The notes below the pieces were generated by a model. That model saw only the letters and a program-made list of their open reading frames with translations. It was not told the origin of the DNA and did not search any database. This document shows, piece by piece, positions 47,295 to 59,603 of a stretch of DNA of 64,000 bases. Source of the DNA: Neodontobutis hainanensis. Its lineage: Eukaryota > Chordata > Actinopteri > Gobiiformes > Odontobutidae. Position 1 is the first letter of the stretch. Each line of letters opens with the position of its first letter. A program made the position numbers and the translations under genes. The DNA lies in contig JALDNG010000412.1 of assembly GCA_024349245.1 (NCBI GenBank), positions 62,001 to 126,000 on the forward strand, given 5' to 3'.

Positions 47295-50200
47295 TTCCCC
47301 CCTCTTTATGCTGATAACAATTAGCATAAACAATCTACTAGCTTGAGTGTGAGTTGTTTACTTTTGACAAAGCGAAAACCCAGCAGGGCATCTGACCTAG
47401 CCTAAGTACACTTGACCATTTGACCTAACGCTGGGAAAAAAGTCTTTGACCACCTCTTGCCCCAAGGCGGCGTCAACACACAAACATCAAGCATTAACTA
47501 TATGTAATCCCAAAACTGAATCTCAAACACATTTCAAATCAAAGACAAAAATGATTATACGGGATATGTTTACAATCAAATGGGACTCCACAGAGTCATG
47601 CACTGATTCTTCAAAATCATATTACTCCAAAATAACGTAGAAAAATATGCCAAAATAAGCTGGTCGCCCCATCGGACTCAAGATCTCTGGCCTGTCCCTG
47701 TCACGGAAAGAAAAACACATGGAGTGAGACATATGCACATTCTTAATGATTAAAACCAATTCTCTTAAGCATCATAACTTCAATGAACCATACGGCCCTT
47801 AGGACTGTAGTATGATCCGTCCTGGAGCTGTTGTCCCGTTGGTGTTCATGCAAGCGTTAACGTCCCTCAGATATCAAAGTGTTCATCTGAGGTCAAAGCC
47901 TCGACCACAGTCATTGGGCAGGTGCATGTCCAGGAATGTTGACCCAGCAATGGCCACATCCATCAATCTCACCAACAAGCTCCGGATACATGGAAATCCA
48001 CACAACAAAAGTTATGAGACATGGAAGTGCCACACAAGTACATCTCAATACAGATTTAAAATCTCAGTCACTTTTCCAAATATTTTGTAATTATTTTTTA
48101 AAACCAGGTCAAAATCAATTGCTCTATTCCAGAATACTCTGCCAATCCTTCTGCAGAGTGTGAAGCTCTTTCTTAAAGGCTTTAGTTGTGCTGTTAACTA
48201 GACCTGTGTTACCTTGGATGACATCATGTTGTAGATCCCACCTTTTCAGCTCAAAGCAGCTCAGTGCTATTTGTTCTGTCCAGTCCTTGGAGCAGGTCCC
48301 ACTCATCTCCAGCCTCAATTCTCAGTTACAGCATTTCTCGTGCAATTCATAAACCTTTGTTGGTTATAACTCTAATTAATTTCATCCACATTTGCATAAA
48401 TTGTCTCAAAGGTAAAATTCTAAATTTAATTTTAGCCTTATATTCATTAAGGACACCTCGAAGGACCCCCTCTTGTCGATGTAAATGGGGCTCTCGAATA
48501 AACCTGAAGGAACTGCTGTTTGGTTCCTAAGGTGTGAGGTTCTACTCACGATGTTCTCCGTCACATTGTATGTGAACAAATAAACCAGGATCCTTTAAGG
48601 ACACATGTTTCCGGTCAGCAGGCAATGCTGGTCTAATGGTCTTACTTTTACAAAACCTCCAAACTTCTGCCTTGCACTGCACCTGTCCCTGATCTCTCAG
48701 TTTGTCAGGTTCAAAGTGATGTTACAGGACGTCCTGTCACTGGCCCTGCTCACAGGTGTACTCCCAGGTGTAAACCAAGATGATTATAAGTTCAAAGAAC
48801 CATGTTAATATTAGCTCTAACTGGTGTCCATATTAATTAACTAATATTAATCCTCCCTTCTAAGCCGGTACCTGCTGTGGTTGGCTTCCATCAAAACAAA
48901 ATACAAACAAACAAATCAAACGTTCTCTGACATTTTTAGACCCATAGAAAGTGCCCTTCAGGCTTTCACAAACGAAACCATACAAGCTCTTAAAATGATC
49001 AAACCATAAAAATGAAACACAGATAAACCCTGTTTCCACAGATATGGTCTGCTGGAAATCTAATTTAATCTGAAAGGTTCCATCAGATCAAACAGTGCTC
49101 CTCCAGAACGGTCCTTCATGTCAACTTTCTTTCTTTCTTTCTTTTATTTAAACTCTTTTACTGTATTAACACATCCCTACATTACTCTTTTACACACATC
49201 ACCTCTTCACTTTAATACAGTTTAAATCTTCTTCTCCTCTCTTTTTGAGACCTGGAAAACCCATGGCTCAAAACAAAAATAAATAAAAATAAAAAATAAT
49301 AAACATAAAATCATAAAACGAAAGGCCAGTGCCATTGATCACTTTAAAATTTCAGTCTATCAATTATCGTTTCTAATTATTCGTCTTCTTTATGTTTTCC
49401 AAATAGCATCACTGTTGTTTCGGTTATATTTAAAACTTAATTTTGTTCAGTTCAGTTTTAATTTTAGTTACCATTAGTTGTAGGTCTTTACCTGTAACTG
49501 TAAGTGGTATCATCCGCAATCATAGTAATATTTTATTCAGTTGATGCAAACATAAAGAACTTTAAAATAGATCAGAACCAGTTTCTCATGATCTATCGTC
49601 ACAGAACTTTTAGCCAAAGACTTTAAATTCTCAATCTAATTAGAAAATCCTCAGAATATTATTCAATCACTTCAAAGTAATTCCTTTAGAAATAAAATCC
49701 TCAAAAACAAAACTCTTGGGTCAGACCCTCCCTTGGGAGTTAACCTTGTAACAGGACAGCCTCCTTCAGCTGCTCAAACACCTCATCTCTCTCTCCTCCA
49801 AAACTCCCTCACCATGTGACTGTCGTTTAAAAGAAAGACTTTTCATAAAATTAACTAAGTTCTGTGTTCATTTCTCTGCATTTACCCTTTATAATAACAA
49901 TTCTTCAGGGGTTTGTTCAATCCAGACTTGTTCCACACTGTCTCTGTAAAACTCAGTCTCAACGCCAGGTGTTCAATAAATAAAACTCCACGTCTCTTCA
50001 TTTATTCACATTCACCACCATTGAACTTAGTAATAGTTAGTAATGTTAATTTAAAACATGCAAAGATTAAACCTCTTAAAATTTTAATCTTTAGTTTCCA
50101 ACGATTTCACTCAGTGTCTTCCATAAACACCTCCAAAGTTCAACCAAAAATATAAATATTATTCAATTCTGTTCAAAAGGACAGACTCTTTGTGTTAGTC

Positions 50201-51360
50201 TGTTCCAACCTTAAATCAGATTCATCAAAAAACTTTTTCTCTTTAAAATCACTTCAAGCAGTTATTAAACCCAGTGAGCACTTTGTCTTATGCTCTTAAA
50301 CTTTAACCATTTTTATAGTTTAACACTTTAACTTAAACTTTTCAAATAAACCACCTCCAATCCTGCAAGATTGTTTAGATAGTTTTAACTTAGACAAGTT
50401 TTCAATTCCCGATTACAAATTTACCTTGCAGTTTAAAACTTTACTCTAAAGATGACTCCTTTTAGCATCTATTATTTAATTTTAGTATATACCTTTATTA
50501 GAAATGACCATTTCAAAACCCATTGGTCATTATTTATTCTGTCTTCATTTCAGTTTCTCTACTTACTTAGACAATATTTTTCTCAAACAATACTCAAACC
50601 TCAGTTGTCGCTTAGTTTTCTGATTCTAAAAACAACATGGTCGTACCAGAAAAATTAAAGCAACTCCAAATGTAGACTATACTTGTTTCCACAGACCTGT
50701 CAGAAGGTCAACCAGTTTTCCTAATTAAGTCTCATAAACTTTATTTAACACCATCAGTGCAATCTGTTTCTGTCACTGACACATTTCTACTTCAACATTT
50801 TTCAACATTAAAATGTCTGTTTAATGTAAAGGCTCCCACACTTTCTGTTGAGCTCAAACAAAAACAACGAAAAAAACATAGTTCCAAAACCAAAACATTT
50901 CTTTTGCTCGGACGTGAGCAAAAAGCAGGGTGCCTCAAGGCCCCGCTAACTTGTGTTGACATTCCTTGTAACTCCAAACAGGGATTGTTTTTCCACCTTT
51001 TCCAACACTTTTGTCAGAACCAAACCAGGGAAATACATACTTGTTCATTTCAAATATTTCTTCTGGAAACATTATTTTATGTTTGAGCTGATGGCCCAAA
51101 TATCTATAACTTTGTATTATCTTTATAACTTTTCTCTGCAATTCAACCTTAAGACGCATTTTTAAATTATTCTGATTACACAGTGACCATTTTTATACAG
51201 TGTTTTTGAACCACACTGAAATTAAGGACCTCCATTAGTTCTCGTACTAATAGATACATACCATTGTTTTGCAAAATACTAATCAATACTTTTATTTTGG
51301 ATCCAAGGTTTCGGATCTTTTAACATTTTCACCTCCGTGCTTTGTCTTTGTGTGTGTTTT
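47295..51360. other. AT-rich, degenerate region (B2)
   Basis: Copy of 23447-27500, with only short private indels. No recognisable gene. Confidence 0.4.
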
Positions 51361-51562
51361 AAGTGTCACTATGTGTGTGTCATGTGGTGTGTGTACATGA
51401 CTTAACTCCTGATGTCCGGTCAGTGTTGCTCAGTGTTGCTCCTGCTGTGGCCTGGATCTGGGCCTCCACACTTCACTCCGCCCCTCGTCACGCCGCACCC
51501 CCACCACCTCCAATCCTTGGCCTCAAAGCCCCGGACCACGAGTCATTTTCAATTTCAGTACA

Positions 51563-51672
51563 GGACAGCTCCTGTTTACCAGCCGCTAAACTAATTCACG
51601 GCTCGGAGTGTTCAGCACTGGACAGCTCTTGCTTACCAGCCGCTAATTTGCGGCTTGGGCGCTCGGCACCGG
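51563..51672 (-). repeat. Tandem pair of about 57 bp
   Basis: GGACAGCTCCTGTTTACCAG at 51563 and GGACAGCTCTTGCTTACCAG at 51620 start two adjacent copies. A2 has one copy (7773-7826). The sequence is part of the linker after the Gmr1-like integrase. Confidence 0.8.
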
Positions 51673-51674
51673 AC

Positions 51675-52150
51675 TACTGTGGCGAGACAGCTCAACACGC
51701 TGCAAATGAAGAAAGCACCAGCAAATAAAGAAAACATCTTCATCAGTTTGACAACACGCTGCAAATCCTCACAACACATGCAAATACAAAACGCGCTGCA
51801 AATAACACAGACCACAACAGAAATGTTTTAAGAGACACCTTTGAGTGACGAACCCCTAATGGGACCTGCTTATTGTTTGCTCGCCTGTCACGTTGTTGTC
51901 AATGTTGTTGTCACTGACCTGAAAGGTGAGTTTTTTTTTTCACTTTTAGATCATGATTGTATAATTGCTTAGTCGTTTGGATATTGTTGGCCTAAATATA
52001 TTGTTCGTCACTCAAATGAGTCCCCTTAAAACATTTACGTTGTGGTCTGTTGTAAACTTTTGCAGCGCGTTTGTCAAACTGATGAAGATGTTTTCTTTAT
52101 TTGCTGGTGCTTTCTTCATTTGCAGCGTGTTGAGCTGTCTCGCCACCGCA
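51675..52150. mobile_element. MITE (A3)
   Basis: Third copy of the 0.5-kb MITE; ends TACTGTGGCGAGACAGC and GCTGTCTCGCCACCGCA. The right flank has lost the CCGGAC duplication seen in A2. Confidence 0.75.
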
Positions 52151-52361
52151 TCGACAGCTCCTGACAGGCCCGCAAATGAATACGGGTCTCAGTGTTCTCA
52201 ACCCCGAGCAACGCTGCAGACTGGTGTCTGCCACCACCAAGGACGAGTCATTTCGGTCATAATAAGATTTTAACATGTTCACATGGCAAAGCGTGCCACG
52301 CCGGCGGTCAGGTGTGAAAATCAAGTAGTCTCTGTCACCCAGTTTCTTTTTCACAACATAA
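52151..52361 (-). pseudogene. Integrase C-terminal tail (A3)
   Basis: KKKLGDRDYLIFTPDRRRG then CHVNMLKSYYDR on the minus strand. A 2-bp loss within GGCAAAGCG disturbs the frame relative to A2. Confidence 0.7.
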
Positions 52362-53462
52362 CATTACCTCAGGCAGTAAGGGTTGCAGTAACACATCCAG
52401 CACCAGCAGTGACAACAATCTCTCTCTGAACGTGGAGAAGACGAAGGAGATTGTTGTTGACTTCAGGAGAGCGCACACTCATCATGTTCCTCTGACCATC
52501 AACGGTGCGACTGTGGAGAGAGTAAACAGCACCAAGTTCCTGGGTGTGCACATCGCAGAGGACCTCTCCTGGACTGAAAACACAGCAGAACTGGCCAGAA
52601 ATCACAACAGTGTCTCTACTTCCTGCAAACTGAGGAGAGCCAGAGCCCCACCCCATCATGTACACCTTCTACTGAGGCACCATCGAGAGCATCCTGTCGA
52701 GCTGCATCACTGTGTGGTAGGGCGCCTGCAACGCGTCCTGCCGAAAGACTCTGCAATGCAAAGTGAGAGCAGCTGAGAAGATCATTGGTGTCTCTCTTCC
52801 TCCCTCCAGCACATTTACAGAACACGTCTCATCCGCAAAGCCCTCTGCATTGCACGTGACCCCCACCCATCACACAGCTTCTCCAGCCTGCTGCCATCAG
52901 GAGGAGAGGACCAGCAGACTGAAGGACAGCTTACTCCACCAGGCTGTCAGGAGCTGAACTCGCGCCCGAACCTTTTCTGCCCCAGGCACCACTGAACTAT
53001 GACCCCTACCCACATATATATGATGACATGCACCAGTCACTTTGTGCAGCATTGGTCTGCTCACGACCTCATTCTCCATGGAACTGCCATCATTCCACTA
53101 CATCATCAGTCAGTTAAATAACTGCTCTTGAGCCCACTTCAATCAGACTTAATAAGCTTTTGTTTTTGCACTAAAAACTTTTATCTGCACTGTTGCTCAC
53201 TTCAATGATTTGCACTCTGCCTTTTGCCTTGCGCTGCTTTATTTTTCTTTATTTAACTTTATTTTTGATTTTATTATGCCTTTTATAACATTTTCTTAGT
53301 GTATAATTGTACAGTTGTATCTACATTTTATATTTTGATCTAGATTTTTTAGGCTTTAATGTTATCTGTGTGGGTCTGAGTGTAACGCACTAATTTCGAT
53401 TCTCTGTATGTATGTACTGTACCTGTAGAAGAATTGACATTAAAGAAGACTTGAAACTTGAA
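52362..53462 (+). mobile_element. 5'-truncated LINE inside integrase (A3)
   Basis: Same insertion site as in A1 and A2, so it predates the duplications. LNVEKTKEIVVDFRRAHTHH at 52425. The tail has CATTAAAGAAGACTTGAAACTTGAA and a private change near 53345. Confidence 0.8.
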
Positions 53463-54340
53463 ATAAGGACCACTGTAACAATCCTGTAAACTGGAACCGG
53501 AAATCGGTAACAGAACCAAAACCTTTTCACCAGGCAAGAACTCTCCATGTTCAGCCCGCTTATCAAACCACCCTTTCATCTTATTTTCTGCACACTCAAG
53601 ATTTTCTTTTGCCAGCTCACACGCACGGCAGAGCCTGGACCGAAACACACTGACAAAATCCAAAAGATTTTGTTTTGTCTCTCCTGTTAACCACTGATAT
53701 TTTAAGAGCTTCAATGGCCCACGCACCGTGTGCAAAGACTAAGTCACACGGACTAAAGCCTAAAGATTCCTGTAGTGTATTCCTGTCTCTGATAGCAAAC
53801 ATTAACACACATATCCCCTCATCCCAGTCCTTAGCAAACTCGGCAAGCTTTGGCAAGCCAAACAATAAAAAGAACTTTGTCAAAGCCTTTACAATGGCTG
53901 GAGTGGTCATTTTACGCTGGGGAAACACTTCAGGAAACCGAGTAGAAGTACACATGACCGTCCACAGAAATTTATTACCAGACTTTGAGCGAGTAAGAGG
54001 ACCCACACAATCAACCAAGACCCTCTCAAAAGGCTCACCAACAACTGGGATTGGACACAGAGTAGCCGGAGGTATGGTTTGATTTGGTTTTCTTGCAATC
54101 TGACACATGTGACACAATTTGATATAACTAGCCACATCTTTCTTTAAGCCTGGCCAAAAAAAATGCCTCAAAATTCAGTCATAGGTCTTTCTAACAAACA
54201 AATGACCAGAAAATGGATTGTCATGGGCTAGAGATAAGATTTGTTTTCGCACGGCACCGAACAACAATCTGGGTCACACTCCGCCAATCATCCCAGCAGA
54301 AAAATGCCTTGATAACCATTTTCGCATGAGAATATGGTAA
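53463..54340 (-). pseudogene. Gmr1-like integrase, longest open copy (A3)
   Basis: An open frame at 53617-54171 (184 codons) runs from the zinc domain (KLCHMCQIARKPNQTIPP) through VLVDCVGPLTRSKSGNKF and FPEVFPQRK to FGLPKLAEFAKDWDEG in one frame. The join at LPK-LAEF is therefore an in-frame deletion of about 60-70 residues, taking the second catalytic Asp and the Glu. The next frame carries RGPLKLLKYQWL, EFLPGEKVLVLLPI and YSGPY up to the LINE. Confidence 0.82.
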
Positions 54341-54584
54341 CTTAAAAAGTAACCCTCGACACATTTATATTTTCATCACTCACAATTTGTTCAAACAGCG
54401 TTGACAAAGTATTGTCTCTCTTTGTTCTTTAATTAAATCCAGCCGTGACATAGTGACAGGTTCAGTGTCAATAGTAGAGTCAACTGATGTGATTTTTCTT
54501 TGCTTTCACACAACGAACCGTCATTAAAGAAAGCCCCATTCAGAAATTTTTCACTTAAGTCAAAATCATCATTAATTAACTCAC

Positions 54585-54865
54585 TTCAGCGCTCTGAAGC
54601 AGCGTGTAACAGCACAAAAAGTAAACACATCAGGACAGTTTTAGCAAGTTTATCTGGACTGTGGCTGACAATAGGTACAGGTGTTAACTCTGGTGTAATC
54701 ATCACTTTACTCCTGCCAAATCGTTCCCCATTATAACAGAAACTACATTAATTGGCAAACCAGGCCGCACCCCAACAGCAGCGCCCTCACCATAGGTCTG
54801 ACTGTAGAACAATTTTATGCAAAGGAACACCGATGTCTTGAAGGTTAAAACCGCGCACAGGGACC
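54585..54865 (-). pseudogene. Protease remnant, split by L2 (A3)
   Basis: RPGLPINVVSVIMGNDLAG is readable at 54710-54775. The L2 at 54866 separates it from the active-site part (ILRDTLS) at about 56660. Confidence 0.65.
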
Positions 54866-56608
54866 AAAAACACTCCTCATGCACCTGATTCACATTTTCA
54901 CTTAATGTTTGCTGATTCAGCTCATTCTACAAACTCTCTCTCTGCTTTCACTCTAACTACTCAAAGTGCCATAAGCAATTTAATTGCGGTTAAATTCCAC
55001 ATCCTGCCAACTTGATCCCATACCTTCGTTTTGCTTAAGCTGTGTGTCCCTGAGGTTGCACCCTTCATAACACATATGATTAACTGTAGTCTGTCGTCCG
55101 GCGTCGCTCCAGCAGATCTAAAAATGGCTGCAGTGACGCTGATTCTTAAAAAACAGGCCTAGACCACCTAAACATGGACAATTACAGACCAATATCCAAC
55201 TTAACATTCATAAGCAAAGTCCTTGAAAGGGTTGTTGCTTCGCAATTGCGGTCATATTTGGACATAAATGGCCTTTTGAACCTTTTCAGTCTGGTTTTCG
55301 TCCAGCACACAGCACTGGGTGGTCAACGACATTCTTATGTCCATGGATGCAGGGCTGACAAACATCTTGCTGCTTCTTGATTTAAGCGCTGCTTTTGACA
55401 CAGTCTGCCATGAATTAATGATTTCTAGGCTCTCTGACATTGGCATCACTGGCTCTGCACTTTCCTGGCTCATATCCTACATTAGTGACAGAAAGTATTA
55501 TATCACTATACAAGGGTTTAGATCTGCTACTGCTCCACTCACACAGGGTGCCCCTCAAGGTTCGGTTCTTGGCCCACTATTATTTATCATCTACCTATAT
55601 CCACTCGGCGACATCAAACATGGACTTCAGTTTCACTGCTATGCAGACGATATTCAAATCTACCTCACCACCAGCTCCAATGCCCCATCTCTGCCCGACT
55701 CACTAACAGCTTGTATCAGGGACATTAAGTATTGGATGTCCCGAATTTCCTTAAACTGAATGACAAAAACTGAGATATTATTGATTGGTTCTACTGCCAC
55801 AATCAAAATGATGAACCAGTCTTTTGATGTTCATGGAACTCACATCAAGCCTTCGTCACTGATCTATAACCTTGATTCGATTCAAATCTATCTTTTGGCC
55901 CTCACATTTCTTCTCTTGTTAAAAACTCTTTTTTCCATCTTCGTAACATTGCTCGTCTCAGATCTTCTCTCACCATTGCTGATAGTGAAACCTTAATTCA
56001 CGCATTAATCACTTCACGCCTGGACTATTGCAATGCCTTATTTCTTGGTCTTCCAAAAAACATATCTCTAGATTACAGTATGTTCAAAATTCAGCAGCTA
56101 GAGTTCTCACCTCCACTAGGCGCTCTGCTCACATTACTCCTCTGCTTCATGACCTGCACTGGCTCCCTGTAACATCACGTATACACTTTACTCTTTTTTC
56201 TTACGTTCAAAGCATTAAATGGTCTTGCTCCCAAATATCTGTCTGACCTACTCTCCCTTACCGCCCGTCCGGTCCCTTAGATCAGCCGAACTTGGTCTGT
56301 TGACCATCCCTCGTTTCCGTCTGTCTACTGTTGGTGGAAGGTCCTTTAGTATAAACGCTCCTCAATTATGGAATGCACTGCCTCTTACACTGCGAAACAT
56401 CTCATCTGTGGGTGCATTTAAGTCCCAGTTAAAAACATATCTATTCAACAAGCATTTCGGATAATCGCAACTATATGTATTATGTGGTGTGTATATATAG
56501 ATGTATATGTAAGTGTTTGTTTGTACTGTATTTGTGAAATGTAAAGCGACCTTGAGCTACGGAAAGGCGCTATATAAATAAAACTTCTTCTTCTTCTTCT
56601 TCTTCTTC
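54866..56608 (+). mobile_element. L2-clade LINE, private to A3
   Basis: 5'-truncated, 1.74 kb. RT motifs: LLDLSAAFDTVCH (55376), GAPQGSVLGPLLF (55549), YADDIQIY (55640); C-terminal SLITSRLDYCNAL-like region near 56005 and ITPLLHDLHWLPV at 56130. The 3' end is GCGCTATATAAATAAAACTT with a (TTC)n tail. A1 and A2 have an uninterrupted GGGACC-TTAGAACC here (about 11044), so the empty site is known. Frameshifts near 55300, 55760 and 56210 make it inactive. Confidence 0.92.
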
Positions 56609-56633
56609 TTAGAACCAATAGCGGTTTCGTTAC

Positions 56634-57080
56634 TCAGCTGTAAAAACCCTTCAAGGATAAAAGACTGAGAGTGTCCCTCAATATTTTCACAGGGATTTTA
56701 CGACTATGTCCAGACAATGAAACAAAACCATCCATTACAAAAGGCTTAAAGTCAGTGTAATCACAGGCTTCAGCAGGCAAATGCGACTCCTTACCCTGAC
56801 TCACAGTCTTGATCAAAACTACGGGTTTAACGTTCTTGTTCTTCAGCACTTGACAGTGAGCGATTATATGACCCCTCAGTCTACAATAGAAACAAGTGAC
56901 AACATTAGCTTCTGTTTCCACATTACCAGACATAATTTTCGTCACATGCTCAGAGGGCAGACACGCCTTTTTCTCAATGTCTCTAGCATTACCATTAGCT
57001 CGCTCATTTTTTTCAAAACCAAAACCAAATGGGCGTTCCAAAAAGACAGACTTGTGCGTTAAGACATATTCATCAACCAA
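56634..57080 (-). pseudogene. Gag zinc knuckle and protease active-site region (A3)
   Basis: 148-codon open frame like A2's, with CFYCRLRGHIIAHC and ILRDTLS. Two residue-level differences from A2 (DEYVL, NVKPV). The Gly of the D-T-G active site is also lost here, so that change is older than the duplications. Confidence 0.8.
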
Positions 57081-57257
57081 AATAGCGGCTTTAGATACAT
57101 CAGCAACTTAGTTTTTGTTTAAATATGTAGTTACTCTATCAGAAAGACTGTTCTTAAATTAAAAACAGACTTAGACCCGAGGACCAACACCAAGCTCTAA
57201 TTCGAGCATGCAAATCTGTGTCTGTTGCTCCAATTTCTTTGTCTCCAACATATTAAT

Positions 57258-57566
57258 TTATTGGAGCTCCTTTTCCTTTAAAGCAAGGCGCTCTAATTCA
57301 ACTTCTAGCTCCTTTAATCTAACTGCTTCATCTGCCGTACTACTAGAGTAAGATGTTCTAAGACCTTTAGGTTTGGTGTGTATCAGTGTCAACGCCCCAC
57401 GCTCTACCAAAGCATTATAAAGTTGAGTCTTTACCGTAGCTTTCTTTGCTTGCTTTGTGACAACAATGTCATCATGTTCAGCAACTAGCAAGAGATCATC
57501 TTTTTGACACCGATGCAAAACCTCCAAAGTGGGAGCAGAAACAAACTCATCCAGATTATACTCCAT
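57258..57566 (-). pseudogene. Gag N-terminal region with early stop (A3)
   Basis: Starts MEYNLDEFVSAPTLEVL but ends after KEKELQ: the Tyr codon that follows in A1 and A2 is TAA here. It loses about 28 residues of the coiled-coil end. Confidence 0.75.
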
Positions 57567-57715
57567 GTTTAAACCCAGAATCAGGCCAGCCACAAGACAA
57601 AAGGCTAACACACAACAAACAAAGCTACTCACAAAAAATACACACCTGCCAGTCCAACCTGAATTACTCCATTAACTCACAAGACAGAAAGTCTACTTTA
57701 ACGGGCCCCCAAATA

Positions 57716-58150
57716 TGTTACGATCCCCGCTAAACAAAAGGGACCTGAACATAAAGTCAAACCACACAAAGTGTAAGGCAACACAAATCAACAATTTATT
57801 AATTAAACAGAGAGTTTGGGACAAACCAAAAGCCATACACAATTAAAGCTCCAACTGTCTATTTAAAATAAGAATCAAGGGAGAACAAAAGGCAGAGATG
57901 GGTCGGCCAAAATGAACAAAAGAGGGCAACAAGCCGAGTCAGCCGCCATTGGACCGTCAGACGACTTAACTCCTCTGTCCCTGCCTAACAAATCCTAACC
58001 CTTTAAGTAAAACAACAAACCGTTAAAACAGGACCACCTCGCCCATCACCTAAAAGAACTAACTGAAAACATAAAAGAGGAGCTGAACATCTAAGCTGCC
58101 CCTGGCATCGACAGCAGCACAACCAGGAGGCGGAGCTTAGCCGAAACACG
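57716..58150 (-). mobile_element. LTR, U3 deleted (A3)
   Basis: Begins at the same TGTTACG boundary as A2's LTR end but stops at CCGAAACACGGA|TTTAATTGAGCTGG. About 440 bp, from the rest of U3 (including the TATA box) to the LINE fragment, are missing. Confidence 0.8.
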
Positions 58151-58760
58151 GATTTAATTGAGCTGGTTGAAAAAATAACATCTACAATAAATAAAAATCC
58201 CATAAATGGAATTTTCATAGACTTGAAGAAAGCCTTCGACACCATTGATCACAAAGTTCTGTTAAGAAAACCTGAAAGATATGGCATCAGGGGCATTGTA
58301 TAAAGATGGATTGGTGACATTTTATTCTAAATAAAAGAGATTATTTTCACCCAACAAACAAGCTGCTCATAAACTCTAACTTACTGAAATGTAATCACTT
58401 AGTCAAATTTAAAATAGCAAAAATAATGTTTAAAATAAGACAGAACCTGTTTTAGATGAACTCTGCTCCTGACGAACACTCGTGTTCAGTAAACTCAGAT
58501 CACAACCAACGTCAAACAGACATGTCTGTCTGTTCAGAAAGTTAACCTGTGGAATAGTCTAGAACTAAAACACCTATAAATAGCTTCAAGAAATGACTTA
58601 TAAACAGATCTCACAATTTAAAGTTCTTTGTTCTTTCTTTAAATATGTTAAAATAATTCTGTGTTAGTTGTTTTGTGTTATATTTGTGAAAAATAAACTA
58701 GTAAGCTATGATGCAGGAAGGGGCTTCTTAGAATGAAGCATTTGTAGTTGGTGTAGAACC
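58151..58760 (+). mobile_element. LINE reverse-transcriptase fragment (A3)
   Basis: Starts IELVEKITSTINKNPINGIF-like sequence, then FIDLKKAFDTIDHKVLLRK at 58215 with the intact Asp-Thr (FDT; A2 has FNT). The finger region is lost with the deletion. Confidence 0.7.
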
Positions 58761-58764
58761 TAAT

Positions 58765-59603
58765 TTAACCTAATATGCTTGGACTAGAGTAACCAGAGCA
58801 CCAGTACACAGACTCACGCTCTGGAATGGGCTTGAGTCTTTTCCTCCCTCCATATGTGCACCCTGAACTTAGATGAGCATTGAGCTGGCTCACGATGGCT
58901 TACTGACTCTGAAGATTTCCTGGTGGCGTCTCTCACTCTCCTCAAGCTGCAGCTGGATCTTGATGTACTCAGTGTCACCAGCACCAGGTTCTTGTCATAG
59001 TTCTTCTCCAGTGCATCCAGTGTGCCCAACATGGCTGTTATCTGAAATAAACATTTAAATGATCAAATGGCCATTGCCAATTTAATTGAATCAGACCCTT
59101 ATTTACTGCGTGACAGCTGGCCGTATACTTACCTCTACATGCAAAGACTTGAAGACATTGGTGCAGGTTTGATTGAAAGCTGCAGGTCTTGAATCAAGGC
59201 CTCCACTTGTTTAATCTCCATCTTGATCCCCTCTAAGTCTGCTTCATTGTAGGCATCTGGAAGCTTCTAGTTCTTCAATTTTACCATCTTCACTATCTTG
59301 TCTGCATATGATTTTGGTCTAATACTCTTCAAACTGAAATGTGTCATAAAATACTGCAAAATGCTCATTATACAGGCTTACAAAATATGTGCACACCTTC
59401 CCCATTTCAAGCTCCAATCTGTAGGAGATCTCCGCCGTTTCCTCGACCACCACCAGGTCTTTGATGGGAAAGGTAGAACTGGGAAGGAATGCATCACAGG
59501 TACAACTTCCACTACTTCCTGTCTCATTCCTCCTAGCCCCTCACTCCACATGCATACACACTAAGGGCGCATATGGGCACATGAAAATATGAGCACATTA
59601 AAT
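58765..59603 (-). pseudogene. Olfactomedin-4-like gene fragment (A3)
   Basis: Third copy, with the same two exon-like parts. DALEKNYDKNLVLVT is at 58960-59030. A single T is missing in GGTTTGATTG (59166), which shifts QLSIKTC, and GCCCCTCACT has an extra C (59535). Confidence 0.75.

Larger units (their letters stand above)
42260..51525. repeat. Segmental duplication block B2
   Basis: Direct copy of 18384-27670. Shares AATGGCACATTATCCGTG with B3 against AAAGGCACATTATTCGTG in B1, so at this edge B2 and B3 look closer. It is followed directly by A3. Confidence 0.95.
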
